Part shown: piece after piece, positions 17,261 through 25,369 of the stretch
Layout: each line of letters starts with the position of its first letter
How positions within the stretch are numbered: position 1 is the stretch's first letter
Assembly: GCF_008274825.1 (NCBI RefSeq)
Contig: NZ_CP030848.1
Coordinates: 2,480,001 to 2,544,000 of the forward strand
Direction: 5' to 3'
Length of the DNA stretch: 64,000 nt
DNA from: Sphingobacterium hotanense
Lineage (GTDB): Bacteria; Bacteroidota; Bacteroidia; Sphingobacteriales; Sphingobacteriaceae
The notes under the pieces: model-generated
The model's database searches: none
Seen by the model: the letters and a program-made list of their open reading frames with translations, nothing else
What the model was told of the DNA's origin: nothing
Made by a program: the position numbers and the translations under genes

Positions 17261-18922
17261 TTATTTACTTTTATAGAGATGGTTTAATAATGCGAAACAA
17301 ATAATAAAGCTAGCTATAAAGCCAATCCAGGATAAAACAGGGATTCCCCAAAGTAGATATCCCACTCGCCCGTGCGCCAAGATACTAGCGCCGACTCCAA
17401 AGGTCATAGCAAGAATAGACAGCAAAAACTTATTCCCCATGCGATGAAGAATCAGCTGAAGATTATCAAAATCCTGCATCTTGTGGTTTAAAGTCACCTT
17501 ATCATTCTTCACTTTATCCAATAGTTCCAAAAGATCCACCGGAACTTCCGTTAACACATCCTTTGCAAACTTAGCTTTCTCTTTTAGCTGCTGGATCAGA
17601 TAATCCGCAGACAATTTATCCTGCGCTATCTTTTTCGCAAAGGGCTCAATACTCTCCGGAACATTAAGGTCCGCGTCTAGTTGTCTACCTGTACCTTCTA
17701 AGATGGAAACGCCACGTAGTAAGATATAAACAAAATCAGGAAGCAATATGTGGTTGCTCTGTAAAACAATATTCAGCTTTTGCAACATGACAGAGATATC
17801 AATATCATCCAACGCATTCTGCTTAATCATCTCGAATATCTCATAAGCATCCCTTTCGAGCCTTCGTTCGTCTTCAATATGATGAATTACAGCAAGCTTT
17901 TTAATATTTTTAATTAAACTCTTAGCATCGTTTGCCAGAAAATCGAGCACCATCGCTTCGATGATATTGCGATCCTCCGGAATCATAAATCCCATCGCAC
18001 CGAAATCAAGGAACACAACTTGCCCCCTTCGATTAATCAATACATTCCCTGGATGCGGGTCCGCATGGAAGAAGCCATGCATCAATACCTGCTCTAAATA
18101 AAGATCCAATACATTTTGCAGAACAGACTTTGTGTACAATCCATAAGAATGGAACCCTTCTAAATCGTTCACCTTGACCCCATCGATAAACTCCAGACAG
18201 AGGATACGGTCAGTACTGTATTTCCGATGCACTTTCGGCACATATACATCCTTATTTCCGGCAAAATTCCTTCTAAATCGTTCAATGTTGTTCAGTTCAT
18301 TCGTGAATGACAGCTCATTCAACAAGGAACTTTCAAATGAAAGTACGATCTGATATAGGTTCATCTTGTAGATCACTTCATACTTCCGCTGCAAAAGCTG
18401 CACTAGATCTTTAATAAAATCTAAATCCGCACGAATAATCTCATCAATACCTGCTCGCTTAACTTTCAACACCACATCCTGCCCATTGATGAGCCTTGCT
18501 TTATAAACCTGAGCAATTGAAGCTGACGCGATAGGTTTCAACTCTAATTCTGAAAAGTGAGCGTCAACATCAATCTCCAATTCCTCTTCCAAGACCGCAC
18601 GCAAATCAATCTCACTCAACATCACATCATCCTGAAGCTTGATAAGCTCTTCCTGCAAATCCTTAGGGATTATGTCAGGACGATTACTCAGCAGTTGCCC
18701 TAACTTAATAAATGTTGGCCCTAATTCCTCAATTGCACTGCGAATACGCGTGTTAAAATCATCTTCGAAGATTTTGCGAGCATGATTATTCCAAAAAAGA
18801 AAGCTATCGGGAAGGATACGATCCAAATTAGACCTTGATATAATCTCATCGAATCCATGTTTTGACAAAATCTTCAAAATTTGTCCCACTCTCTTAATTT
18901 TCTGAAAACCGTTAAATTGCAT
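17261..18922 (-). CDS. ubiB: ABC1/UbiB-family protein kinase-like protein
   Basis: A 553-residue member of the ABC1/ADCK/UbiB family of atypical kinases. The family-specific KxGQ motif appears as FIKLGQLLSNRPDIIP (residues about 71-86), the nucleotide-binding A-rich loop as IASASIAQVYKA, and the catalytic/metal core as HADPHPGNVLINRRG with LDFGAMG further on. Two hydrophobic helices close the C-terminus, anchoring it in the inner membrane. UbiB-type proteins support isoprenoid quinone synthesis. In Bacteroidota, which make menaquinone, the exact role is unsettled, so the symbol marks family rather than proven function. Transcribed alone, divergent from the HEAT-like gene. Confidence 0.88.
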   Translation of the reverse strand: MQFNGFQKIKRVGQILKILSKHGFDEIISRSNLDRILPDSFLFWNNHARKIFEDDFNTRIRSAIEELGPTFIKLGQLLSNRPDIIPKDLQEELIKLQDDVMLSEIDLRAVLEEELEIDVDAHFSELELKPIASASIAQVYKARLINGQDVVLKVKRAGIDEIIRADLDFIKDLVQLLQRKYEVIYKMNLYQIVLSFESSLLNELSFTNELNNIERFRRNFAGNKDVYVPKVHRKYSTDRILCLEFIDGVKVNDLEGFHSYGLYTKSVLQNVLDLYLEQVLMHGFFHADPHPGNVLINRRGQVVFLDFGAMGFMIPEDRNIIEAMVLDFLANDAKSLIKNIKKLAVIHHIEDERRLERDAYEIFEMIKQNALDDIDISVMLQKLNIVLQSNHILLPDFVYILLRGVSILEGTGRQLDADLNVPESIEPFAKKIAQDKLSADYLIQQLKEKAKFAKDVLTEVPVDLLELLDKVKNDKVTLNHKMQDFDNLQLILHRMGNKFLLSILAMTFGVGASILAHGRVGYLLWGIPVLSWIGFIASFIICFALLNHLYKSK

Positions 18923-19016
18923 CGAAATTCAATTTTTATCAAGTTACTAAATATCTATAGGACAAATTCTATTCCTAAGTTGTTTTCTTGTCAAAATCTC
19001 TTTCGCTGATTTAAAG

Positions 19017-19046
19017 TTTGATTATCTTAGAAATCATATAATTTTA
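19017..19046 (+). promoter_or_regulatory. Putative -33/-7 promoter of the HEAT-like gene
   Basis: TTTG at 19017-19020, an 18-bp spacer and TAATTTTA at 19039-19046 fit the Bacteroidota promoter pattern (TTTG, 19-21 bp, TAnnTTTG) with one mismatch. It ends 25 bp before the ATG at 19072. Confidence 0.4.
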
Positions 19047-19071
19047 AACACTACGATTAAATAGACCCACC

Positions 19072-19689
19072 ATGTCCATAATAGAGAAATTAGCTAGTCA
19101 ACAAGGATTAAAGGATGAAAGTGCAAATATTAATCTGGCCATTGAGATAGTGAAATCGGGCGATGAAATAGGCTTGCGAGAACTCATACAAGGGTTAGAC
19201 GACAAAAGAATACAAAATGATTGTATAAAAACAATATATGAGATTGGAGAGCGCAACGGTAAACTCCTCGTTCCTTTCCTATCCGTGTTTATAGATTTGC
19301 TAAGCAGCAAAAACAATAGATTGCAATGGGGAGCAATGTGCGCTATCAATAGCGTAACTTTGCACATCCCCACCGAAGTATTTGCTTCCATCAGTCGTTT
19401 GGAAGAAGCTGCAAACAAAGGATCGGTAATTACTAGAGACAATTTCGTGAAGATTTTAACGAAATTAATGGGAAATTCTGAGCATCAGGAAATGGCTTTT
19501 AGAAAATTGTCCCAACAGTTAAACAACGCGCCAGCCAATCAATTTCCGATGTATGCGGAAGAGATAATGACAACGATCCCAAAAGAGCATGTGGCGGAAT
19601 TTAGAAAAATACTGGAAAGCCGAATGGACGATCTCCCCAAAGAAAGCCAAAAAAAGCGGATTGATAAAGTACTAAAAAAACTGAAATAA
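19072..19689 (+). CDS. HEAT-repeat-like hypothetical protein
   Basis: A 205-residue soluble, mostly helical protein. Paired helices such as LRELIQGLDDKRIQNDCIKT, LLVPFLSVFIDLLSSKNNR and LQWGAMCAINSV recur with about 35-40 residue spacing, as in HEAT/ARM solenoids, which usually serve as protein-binding scaffolds. No catalytic motif, signal peptide or membrane helix is visible. It is transcribed alone, divergent from the UbiB-like gene, with no functional partner nearby. I do not recognise a named family beyond the HEAT-like fold. Confidence 0.7.
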   Translation: MSIIEKLASQQGLKDESANINLAIEIVKSGDEIGLRELIQGLDDKRIQNDCIKTIYEIGERNGKLLVPFLSVFIDLLSSKNNRLQWGAMCAINSVTLHIPTEVFASISRLEEAANKGSVITRDNFVKILTKLMGNSEHQEMAFRKLSQQLNNAPANQFPMYAEEIMTTIPKEHVAEFRKILESRMDDLPKESQKKRIDKVLKKLK

Positions 19690-20143
19690 GCCGATTTTCA
19701 TTTTAACCTTACTATCGTATCCATTTTGTTATAATTATTCGGAATTAGACCAACATTAGCAAAACCATTGCTAAACCTTAATTATGAAGCCTTTAGGGAT
19801 ACAAGCGCGAGCCTAAACAAGAAAACATCAGGAAATTACTTTAAAAACAATTAGTAATTAGTTAAATATTATCATATCTTAACAATCTCAATTAAAATAT
19901 TGAATAATGTCTGTTCACTATTTTAAAAAGAAAAGTATTGATATTATGGTTTTTATTAAAGATTAAATAAAGACCGAAGAAAAAGGAAGGGTTGTTTCCA
20001 AATCAAAAAACAACAACGTTCTGATAATTTTATGACAAACTATCTCCCGATTTTGTGATTTATTAACATAGGTCAATGTATGGTATCTTAATAAATGAAA
20101 TATTTGCAATAACATTTAGGAAGTAATATTAATAAATAGATTT
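19690..20143 (+). other. 454-bp AT-rich intergenic region before yceI-like gene
   Basis: No gene or RNA recognised. A weak inverted repeat GTTGTTT/AAACAAC (19991-19997 and 20008-20014) is present. A -7-like AATATTTG at 20099-20106 (one mismatch to TAnnTTTG) lies 37 bp before the yceI-like ATG and may be its promoter. Confidence 0.45.
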
Positions 20144-20734
20144 ATGAAAACAATTTTAACATTCGTTGCCTCATTACTTTTCATCACTAATGCGGCGTTT
20201 GCACAAGTAAAATGGTCGGTGGACCCGGCACACACTAATGCGAGATTTGAAGTAAAACACCTGGGTATAGCATTCGTCGATGGTTCGTTCAATACGCTCT
20301 CAGGAGCAGCTGAAACAAGCGATAGTAGCAATTTCAACCAAGCGAAAATCTCGTTCGAAATTGATGTAAACAGCATTGATACCCGCGTAGACGCTAGAGA
20401 TGAGCACTTAAAAAGCGACGACTTTTTCAATGCTGCGCAATATCCGAAAATGACGTTAACAAATGGCGTCTTGACAAAAGGTAAAAAAGGTCAATTCGTG
20501 TTAAAAGGAGACTTGACAATTCGTGACGTAACGAAACCTGTAGAATTTCAAGTAACACAAAACAACGGAATTATCACCGATCCATGGGGAAAAACACGTG
20601 CTGGCTTTACAGCAACAACAACCATAAACCGTATGGATTATAATATAAAATACAATGACAAGTTACCTTCAGGCGTACAAGCTGTAGCCTCTGACGTGAA
20701 AATCATTGTAAATACTGAATTAGTAAAGAACTAA
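20144..20734 (+). CDS. YceI family periplasmic lipid-binding protein
   Basis: A 196-residue protein with a signal peptide (MKTILTFVASLLFITNAAFA, cleavage before QVKW) and the YceI domain throughout. The diagnostic opening VKWSVDPAHTNARFEVKHLG and later blocks ARDEHLKSDDFFNAAQYP and DLTIRDVTKPVEF are all present. YceI proteins form a lipocalin-like barrel that binds polyisoprenoids or amphiphiles in the periplasm. The length is normal for the family. It is a single-gene unit ended by a strong terminator at 20811-20843. Confidence 0.92.
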   Translation: MKTILTFVASLLFITNAAFAQVKWSVDPAHTNARFEVKHLGIAFVDGSFNTLSGAAETSDSSNFNQAKISFEIDVNSIDTRVDARDEHLKSDDFFNAAQYPKMTLTNGVLTKGKKGQFVLKGDLTIRDVTKPVEFQVTQNNGIITDPWGKTRAGFTATTTINRMDYNIKYNDKLPSGVQAVASDVKIIVNTELVKN

Positions 20735-20810
20735 GTGTACATATACCTAGAAGTAGCCTAGTGCTACTTAATAATGGAATTCCACACTAATTTCCATTAT
20801 GCACAAATTA

Positions 20811-20843
20811 GAGGCTACCATCAAAAATGGATAGCCTCTTTTT
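20811..20843 (+). terminator. Rho-independent terminator after yceI-like gene
   Basis: GAGGCTA-CCAT pairs with ATGG-A-TAGCCTC around a short A-rich loop and is followed by a T run. A second hairpin (ATAATGGAA/TTCCATTAT, 20771-20800) precedes it. The terminator is directly joined to the 77-bp repeats that follow. Confidence 0.8.
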
Positions 20844-20996
20844 CTGAAAGTGTAAGTTTTCAATGGCCATCAAGAACTTTCATGCCTGTTGGTGTTTCAA
20901 TGGAAACATGAAAGTTTTTTCTGAAAGGGTCTGTTTTCAATGGCCATCAAGAACTTTCATTCCTGTTGGTGTTTCAAAGAAACATGAAAGTTTTAT
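20844..20996 (+). repeat. Two tandem copies of a 77-bp intergenic repeat with internal inverted repeat
   Basis: Copy 1 is 20844-20920 and copy 2 is 20921-20996, differing by a few substitutions and one base in length. Each contains an inverted repeat: AACTTTCAT near the middle against ATGAAAGTT near the end, with an inner GTTTC/GAAAC stem. A diverged third copy lies at 48832-48907 after another terminator. No coding function is supported. The short frame at 20863-21066 merely runs through the repeats. Confidence 0.85.
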
Positions 20997-21001
20997 TAAT
21001 A

Positions 21002-21859
21002 TTATTCTTCGATATCATAGGTCCATGCCGCTAAGCGATCCTGAAACACTCTGGAAATCTTGTTAAAGTAACGCTTTTGCTTGTAACCCATAACCCATTG
21101 TATTCCTTGAGTGGCATTTGTGCAGAATATCTCGTCCGCCACTTTCATGATATCAGGCTTAATCTCGGCCTCTACCACTTCAATGCCTTCAGATAGCGCG
21201 ATATCCATTACGACGCGACGCATCACACCGGCAATGCAGCCTTCGGTCAGCGCGGGAGTATATAATACCTTATTATAATAAATGAATATATTGGACGTCA
21301 AAGCTTCACAGAGATTGCCTTCCTGATTCAGGATAAATACTTCGTCGAATGCGTGTTTCTTCCGAAAATTACCAGCCATTACATAAACCAAAGCATTATT
21401 CGACTTCAATTTAGATAGCTCACTATAAGGCTTTTTGAAATCCGTATATAAATCAACGATTAAGCCCAACTTCTTATCGCGCAGAATGTCCTGTTTCCTT
21501 TCCACCTGTAATACGTAGCCTGCTTTATTCGACTCCGGACCATAAGTTCCGGCACCCATTCTAAAAACGATCAAACGAACGCGAAGCGTCTGCCCCATCA
21601 TGTTATTCTTTCGAATCAGCTCTTCCGTCTTGTTGCGAACAAAAAAGGTATCAAATACACCTGTATCTTCAAATTGCAGTAGAGACAAGCCCTCTTGTAA
21701 GCGCTCAATATGGAAGTCTAAAAAGCGTATATCGCCATCTTTCCATAACATCGTCTCAAACAATCCATCACCGTATCGAAAAGCGCGGTTGTCAACGCTT
21801 AATACAGCCATATCCTCCGGCACTAAACTGCCATTAAAGTTTATATATTGTATTGGCAT
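21002..21859 (-). CDS. PLP-dependent aminotransferase, class IV
   Basis: A 285-residue fold-type IV PLP enzyme. Family features: RAFRYGDGLFETM (substrate-side Arg and the YGDGLFE block), the PLP-lysine segment LSKLKSNNALVYVMA, and CEALTSNIFIY with the conserved Glu. The family includes branched-chain aminotransferase, D-amino acid aminotransferase and aminodeoxychorismate lyase (PabC). Length and motifs suit any of these, and no branched-chain or folate genes are adjacent, so the substrate is open. The gene follows the RluD-type gene by 25 bp on the same strand, so they may share a transcript. Confidence 0.87.
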   Translation of the reverse strand: MPIQYINFNGSLVPEDMAVLSVDNRAFRYGDGLFETMLWKDGDIRFLDFHIERLQEGLSLLQFEDTGVFDTFFVRNKTEELIRKNNMMGQTLRVRLIVFRMGAGTYGPESNKAGYVLQVERKQDILRDKKLGLIVDLYTDFKKPYSELSKLKSNNALVYVMAGNFRKKHAFDEVFILNQEGNLCEALTSNIFIYYNKVLYTPALTEGCIAGVMRRVVMDIALSEGIEVVEAEIKPDIMKVADEIFCTNATQGIQWVMGYKQKRYFNKISRVFQDRLAAWTYDIEE

Positions 21860-21884
21860 AAATCTTCTATTCTATCTGTTTTAT

Positions 21885-22916
21885 CTAGTCTTGTGTGTTT
21901 GTACTATAATTTTCCCATTTCTCTAATGCTAAACGGAAATCCTCTGGTATTGGTACCTCAAATTGTAAAAATTGTTTTGATTTAGGATGCTCAAATCCTA
22001 AACTCTTCGCATGTAGCGCTTGGCGAGGCAATAGTGCGAAACAATTTTCCACAAATTGTTTGTATTTGGTAAAAGTAGTCCCCTTTAAAATCTTATGCCC
22101 TCCGTAAGATTCATCATTGAACAAGGGATGTCCGATGGACTTCATGTGTGCTCGGATTTGATGTGTACGACCGGTTTCCAATTGACATTCAATCAACGTC
22201 ACATATCCCAAACGCTTCAGCACCTTATAGTGCGTTACAGACCATTTCCCTTTTTCAGGATCATCATACATATCCATAATACGACGGTCCTTCATATTTC
22301 GGCCGATATACCCCCTCACAGTGCCGTCTTCTTTTAAATCGCCCCATACTAAAGCCACGTATTTACGAGCAATAGAATGGTCAAAAAACTGCTTAGCTAA
22401 ATAGGTCATTGCCCATTCACTTTTTGCTATAACGAGCAAACCCGAAGTGTCTTTATCAATACGATGGACCAACCCGGGTCGACCCGTATTTCCCGGCAAT
22501 GTCGGTAACTGATTTAAATGGAATGTCAATGCATTGACCAATGTACCTGAGTAATTATTAAAACCTGGATGAACGACCATACCCGCCTCTTTATTAACCA
22601 TTAACACATCGTCATCTTCATAGATAATATCCAACGGAATATCCTCCGGATAAACTTCCGTATCTCTTGGCGGATCAGGAAGAACGATCGTGATCAGATC
22701 CAACGGCTTAACCTTATAACTCGCTTTGACAACCTTCTCATTCACCAAAACGGAACCCGAATCAATTGCATTTTGAATACGGTTACGCGACGTATTCTCC
22801 ACACGATTCATCAAGAATTTATCTAAGCGTAAAGGTGCCTGCCCCTTGTCAGCCACGATGCGTAAATGCTCGAAAAGCTCTTGTTCGTCCTGTTCTAAAT
22901 CTAAATCTTCCGTCAT
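21885..22916 (-). CDS. rluD: RluA/RluD-family pseudouridine synthase
   Basis: A protein of about 343 residues with an N-terminal S4 RNA-binding domain (LRLDKFLMNRVENTSRNRIQ) and a pseudouridine synthase domain holding the catalytic-Asp motif in GLVHRIDKDTSGLLVIAK, plus LETGRTHQIRAHM. RluD isomerises uridines in 23S rRNA helix 69. I set the start at ATG 22916 (MTEDLDLEQ): the frame's earlier Met at 22940 lies inside a TACTTTTG -7 promoter box. The box ends 5 bp before this ATG, suggesting a very short or absent leader. RluD is the likely orthologue by architecture, but other RluA-family targets are possible. Confidence 0.9.
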   Translation of the reverse strand: MTEDLDLEQDEQELFEHLRIVADKGQAPLRLDKFLMNRVENTSRNRIQNAIDSGSVLVNEKVVKASYKVKPLDLITIVLPDPPRDTEVYPEDIPLDIIYEDDDVLMVNKEAGMVVHPGFNNYSGTLVNALTFHLNQLPTLPGNTGRPGLVHRIDKDTSGLLVIAKSEWAMTYLAKQFFDHSIARKYVALVWGDLKEDGTVRGYIGRNMKDRRIMDMYDDPEKGKWSVTHYKVLKRLGYVTLIECQLETGRTHQIRAHMKSIGHPLFNDESYGGHKILKGTTFTKYKQFVENCFALLPRQALHAKSLGFEHPKSKQFLQFEVPIPEDFRLALEKWENYSTNTQD

Positions 22917-22921
22917 AGCCA

Positions 22922-22929
22922 CAAAAGTA
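22922..22929 (-). promoter_or_regulatory. Putative -7 promoter element of rluD
   Basis: On the minus strand the sequence reads TACTTTTG, matching TAnnTTTG. It ends only 5 bp before ATG 22916, implying transcription starts at or next to the start codon. Confidence 0.55.
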
Positions 22930-23011
22930 ATGTTTTTCACCTGATGTACATAAGCGACATAATTTTAAGCTTAACATATCCTTCAAATAGATTAATCCTT
23001 AACTTTACAAC

Positions 23012-23938
23012 ATGCCGATAGATTTCCCAATATACAGCCCGGTTCAACGAATCCTCCACCCACTTTTCACGCATCATGAAGTTGAAGTTTTTATAAAAAG
23101 GGATGACATGATACATCCCTTCATTTCTGGCAATAAATGGCGAAAACTAAAACTTCACATAGAAAAAATAAAAGCTCTAAGCATCAAGACATTGGTGACT
23201 TTCGGTGGTGCCTGGTCCAATCACCTATTAGCAACTGCCGCGGCGGGTGCCCAATTTCAACTTGCAACGCACGCATTCGTTCGCGGTGAAGAAATAAACA
23301 ATCCTGTCCTTGCTTTATGCAAGCTATTTGGAATGCAACTTCATTTTGTTGATCGCAGTGCATATAAAGACAAAAAAGCGCTCTTCAATGCAAATTTTAA
23401 TGAAAATAACGCTTTGTTTATCGACGAGGGAGGCCGAAGCGAAGAAGGAGCAGTAGGTTGCGAATCCATCATTGAAGAACTGGAGGATACATTTACAGAT
23501 ATATTTGTTGCAGCCGGCACCGGAACGACGGCAGCGGGCATTCTGAAAGCACTAAATACAAAAGGTTTAAATTCAACACTACATTGCATCCCCGTATTGA
23601 AGGGCGGAGATTTCATTAAGCAGGATATATTAGACTGGGGAATAGACATTGACAATTTAACGTTGCATACGGAATACCATTTCGGAGGTTATGCAAAAAC
23701 GAATCCTGAACTATTGCAGTTCATAAAAGACTTCGTCGCCGATACGGGAATTATGATCGAACCCACTTATACCGGAAAGATGATGTATGCGCTGTTTGAC
23801 CATATCAAAACCGGAAAAATTCAAGCTGAAAGTAAAATATTAGCAATTCATACCGGCGGACTTACTGGATTTCTAGGAATGTATGAAAAATTCGATAATT
23901 TAGCGCCTGTAAACACGCTAACAAAAACAATTAAATAA
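23012..23938 (+). CDS. PLP-dependent ACC deaminase/D-cysteine desulfhydrase family protein
   Basis: A 308-residue fold-type II PLP enzyme (tryptophan synthase beta family). The PLP-binding lysine sits in ISGNKWRKLKLH near residue 43, followed by the substrate loop FGGAWSNHLLATAAAG and a glycine-rich phosphate site AAGTGTTAAGI. The family holds 1-aminocyclopropane-1-carboxylate deaminase and D-cysteine desulfhydrase. Many bacterial members act on D-cysteine rather than ACC, so the substrate is left open. Cytoplasmic. It starts 72 bp from the divergent rluD gene. A TAACTTTA box just before the ATG may be its promoter. Confidence 0.85.
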   Translation: MPIDFPIYSPVQRILHPLFTHHEVEVFIKRDDMIHPFISGNKWRKLKLHIEKIKALSIKTLVTFGGAWSNHLLATAAAGAQFQLATHAFVRGEEINNPVLALCKLFGMQLHFVDRSAYKDKKALFNANFNENNALFIDEGGRSEEGAVGCESIIEELEDTFTDIFVAAGTGTTAAGILKALNTKGLNSTLHCIPVLKGGDFIKQDILDWGIDIDNLTLHTEYHFGGYAKTNPELLQFIKDFVADTGIMIEPTYTGKMMYALFDHIKTGKIQAESKILAIHTGGLTGFLGMYEKFDNLAPVNTLTKTIK

Positions 23939-23996
23939 TGCAATTGTTATCTTGAAAAGCGCTGACGAATAAAGCTTTAAACCACGAAAATCTGCT

Positions 23997-25283
23997 ATGC
24001 GCGTATTCCTAATCACCTGCTTCCTCATTTTTATTTCCCTAACGACGAACGCCCAACAGATTGAAATTCAAGATACCATAAGCAATAAGGAACAAAAAGA
24101 TACCGTCCGCAACACCGAGGAGCTCTACGATATTGTGGATCTGTTCAAAGATATTATTCCTTCGAAAAAACCTAAGGATCAAAAACCAAAGAAAAGATCA
24201 CCGATTTCTTATTTGCCAAACATTAACTACAACCCATCTATTGGGGCACAGATTGGCGTTAAAGCCGTTGGCGGAAAAGTCCTAGGAAACCAACCAAATA
24301 CCCAAATGTCGATTGCTGCGGCAGCACTTAGCTATACGACAAGAGGAATTATAGTTGGCTATCTAATTCATGATATTTATACGCCATCTAACAAATGGAA
24401 TATTAAAGGAAATGTCATGGTCGCTAAAGCTGTAGGTCTTGATTATGGTTTAGGAATGGGAACAGCGCTCGACAACCCGACTGAAGAAGAATTGATAATC
24501 AATAATCCCGACAGACAGCGATTCGTCAATAAGTTCACTGCCTACACGATCAATGAACGTATCTACAAACAATTATTCCCCGGTGCATTTGTTGGTGCCG
24601 GCGTTTTCTTTGAACTAAAAAGAGGATTGGAAACAATCGGCAGCGCTGAGAACATGTCGCCTACTGAAATATATAGCCGCTGGAACAATTTTAACCCTGT
24701 AGATATAAATAATAACGGTTTAATGCTCAATATGCAGTACACCACACGTGACAATCCTAATAGCGCACATAAAGGCATGTATGTGGATGTTGTATTGCGC
24801 ATGAACCAAGAATGGATGGGCAGCGAGCATAATGCCTATCAATTGCAGACAGATTTCCGTAAATATTGGCAATTGTCGTCTAGCAGACCCAATCATGTCT
24901 TAGCTTTCTGGAATTTCGGATCTTATAAACTCGGTGGAAAACTTCCTTATGTAGATCTCCCTGGAACAAGCAAAGATCCCTACGCTAGAAGCGGGCGCGG
25001 CTATACAATGGGTTATTTCAAGGGACTTTCCTATTTCTACTCCGAATTAGAGTATCGATATCCTATTTTACGAAATCAATTCCTGAGTGGCGTTGTCTTT
25101 GCCAATGTACAAAGCACGAATGACCAGATGGGAACAAAATTATTCCAACAGTGGCAGCCGGCAGCAGGTGCAGGTCTTCGTCTGTTATTTAACAAAGCAA
25201 CCCGCACAAACTTATGCATCGACTATGCTTTCGGTAAATTTGGACAAAGAGGCCTCTTCTTAGGCTTGAATGATGCTTTCTAA
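23997..25283 (+). CDS. BamA/TamA-like outer membrane beta-barrel protein
   Basis: A 428-residue protein with a signal peptide (MRVFLITCFLIFISLTTNA, then QQ). It has a short charged linker, and from about residue 80 a series of amphipathic strands ends in DYAFGKFGQRGLFLGLNDAF, whose terminal Phe fits an outer membrane beta-signal. Segments such as LPYVDLPGTSKDPYARSGRG and FSYFYSELEYRYP-like strands resemble the bacterial surface antigen (D15/BamA) barrel. It lacks POTRA domains, so it is not the essential BamA. A role in lipid or protein insertion is inference only. It lies 58 bp after the deaminase-like gene. Confidence 0.75.
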   Translation: MRVFLITCFLIFISLTTNAQQIEIQDTISNKEQKDTVRNTEELYDIVDLFKDIIPSKKPKDQKPKKRSPISYLPNINYNPSIGAQIGVKAVGGKVLGNQPNTQMSIAAAALSYTTRGIIVGYLIHDIYTPSNKWNIKGNVMVAKAVGLDYGLGMGTALDNPTEEELIINNPDRQRFVNKFTAYTINERIYKQLFPGAFVGAGVFFELKRGLETIGSAENMSPTEIYSRWNNFNPVDINNNGLMLNMQYTTRDNPNSAHKGMYVDVVLRMNQEWMGSEHNAYQLQTDFRKYWQLSSSRPNHVLAFWNFGSYKLGGKLPYVDLPGTSKDPYARSGRGYTMGYFKGLSYFYSELEYRYPILRNQFLSGVVFANVQSTNDQMGTKLFQQWQPAAGAGLRLLFNKATRTNLCIDYAFGKFGQRGLFLGLNDAF

Positions 25284-25369
25284 CTCATAGAAACCGCTAT
25301 TTTATTCGTGTCCGGATTCCAAATCCTCACTTATTTTCGGTATTTTGCGAGCAAATCAGCCTTGAAATC

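Noticed and set aside
20844..20996. CRISPR-like tandem repeats
   Set aside because: Only two 77-bp direct copies with no spacers and no cas genes; the unit is a structured intergenic repeat.
20863..21066. A 67-codon plus-strand frame downstream of the yceI-like gene
   Set aside because: It is made of the two 77-bp repeat copies and runs into the 3' end of the aminotransferase gene; the repeated peptide is a by-product of the DNA repeat.
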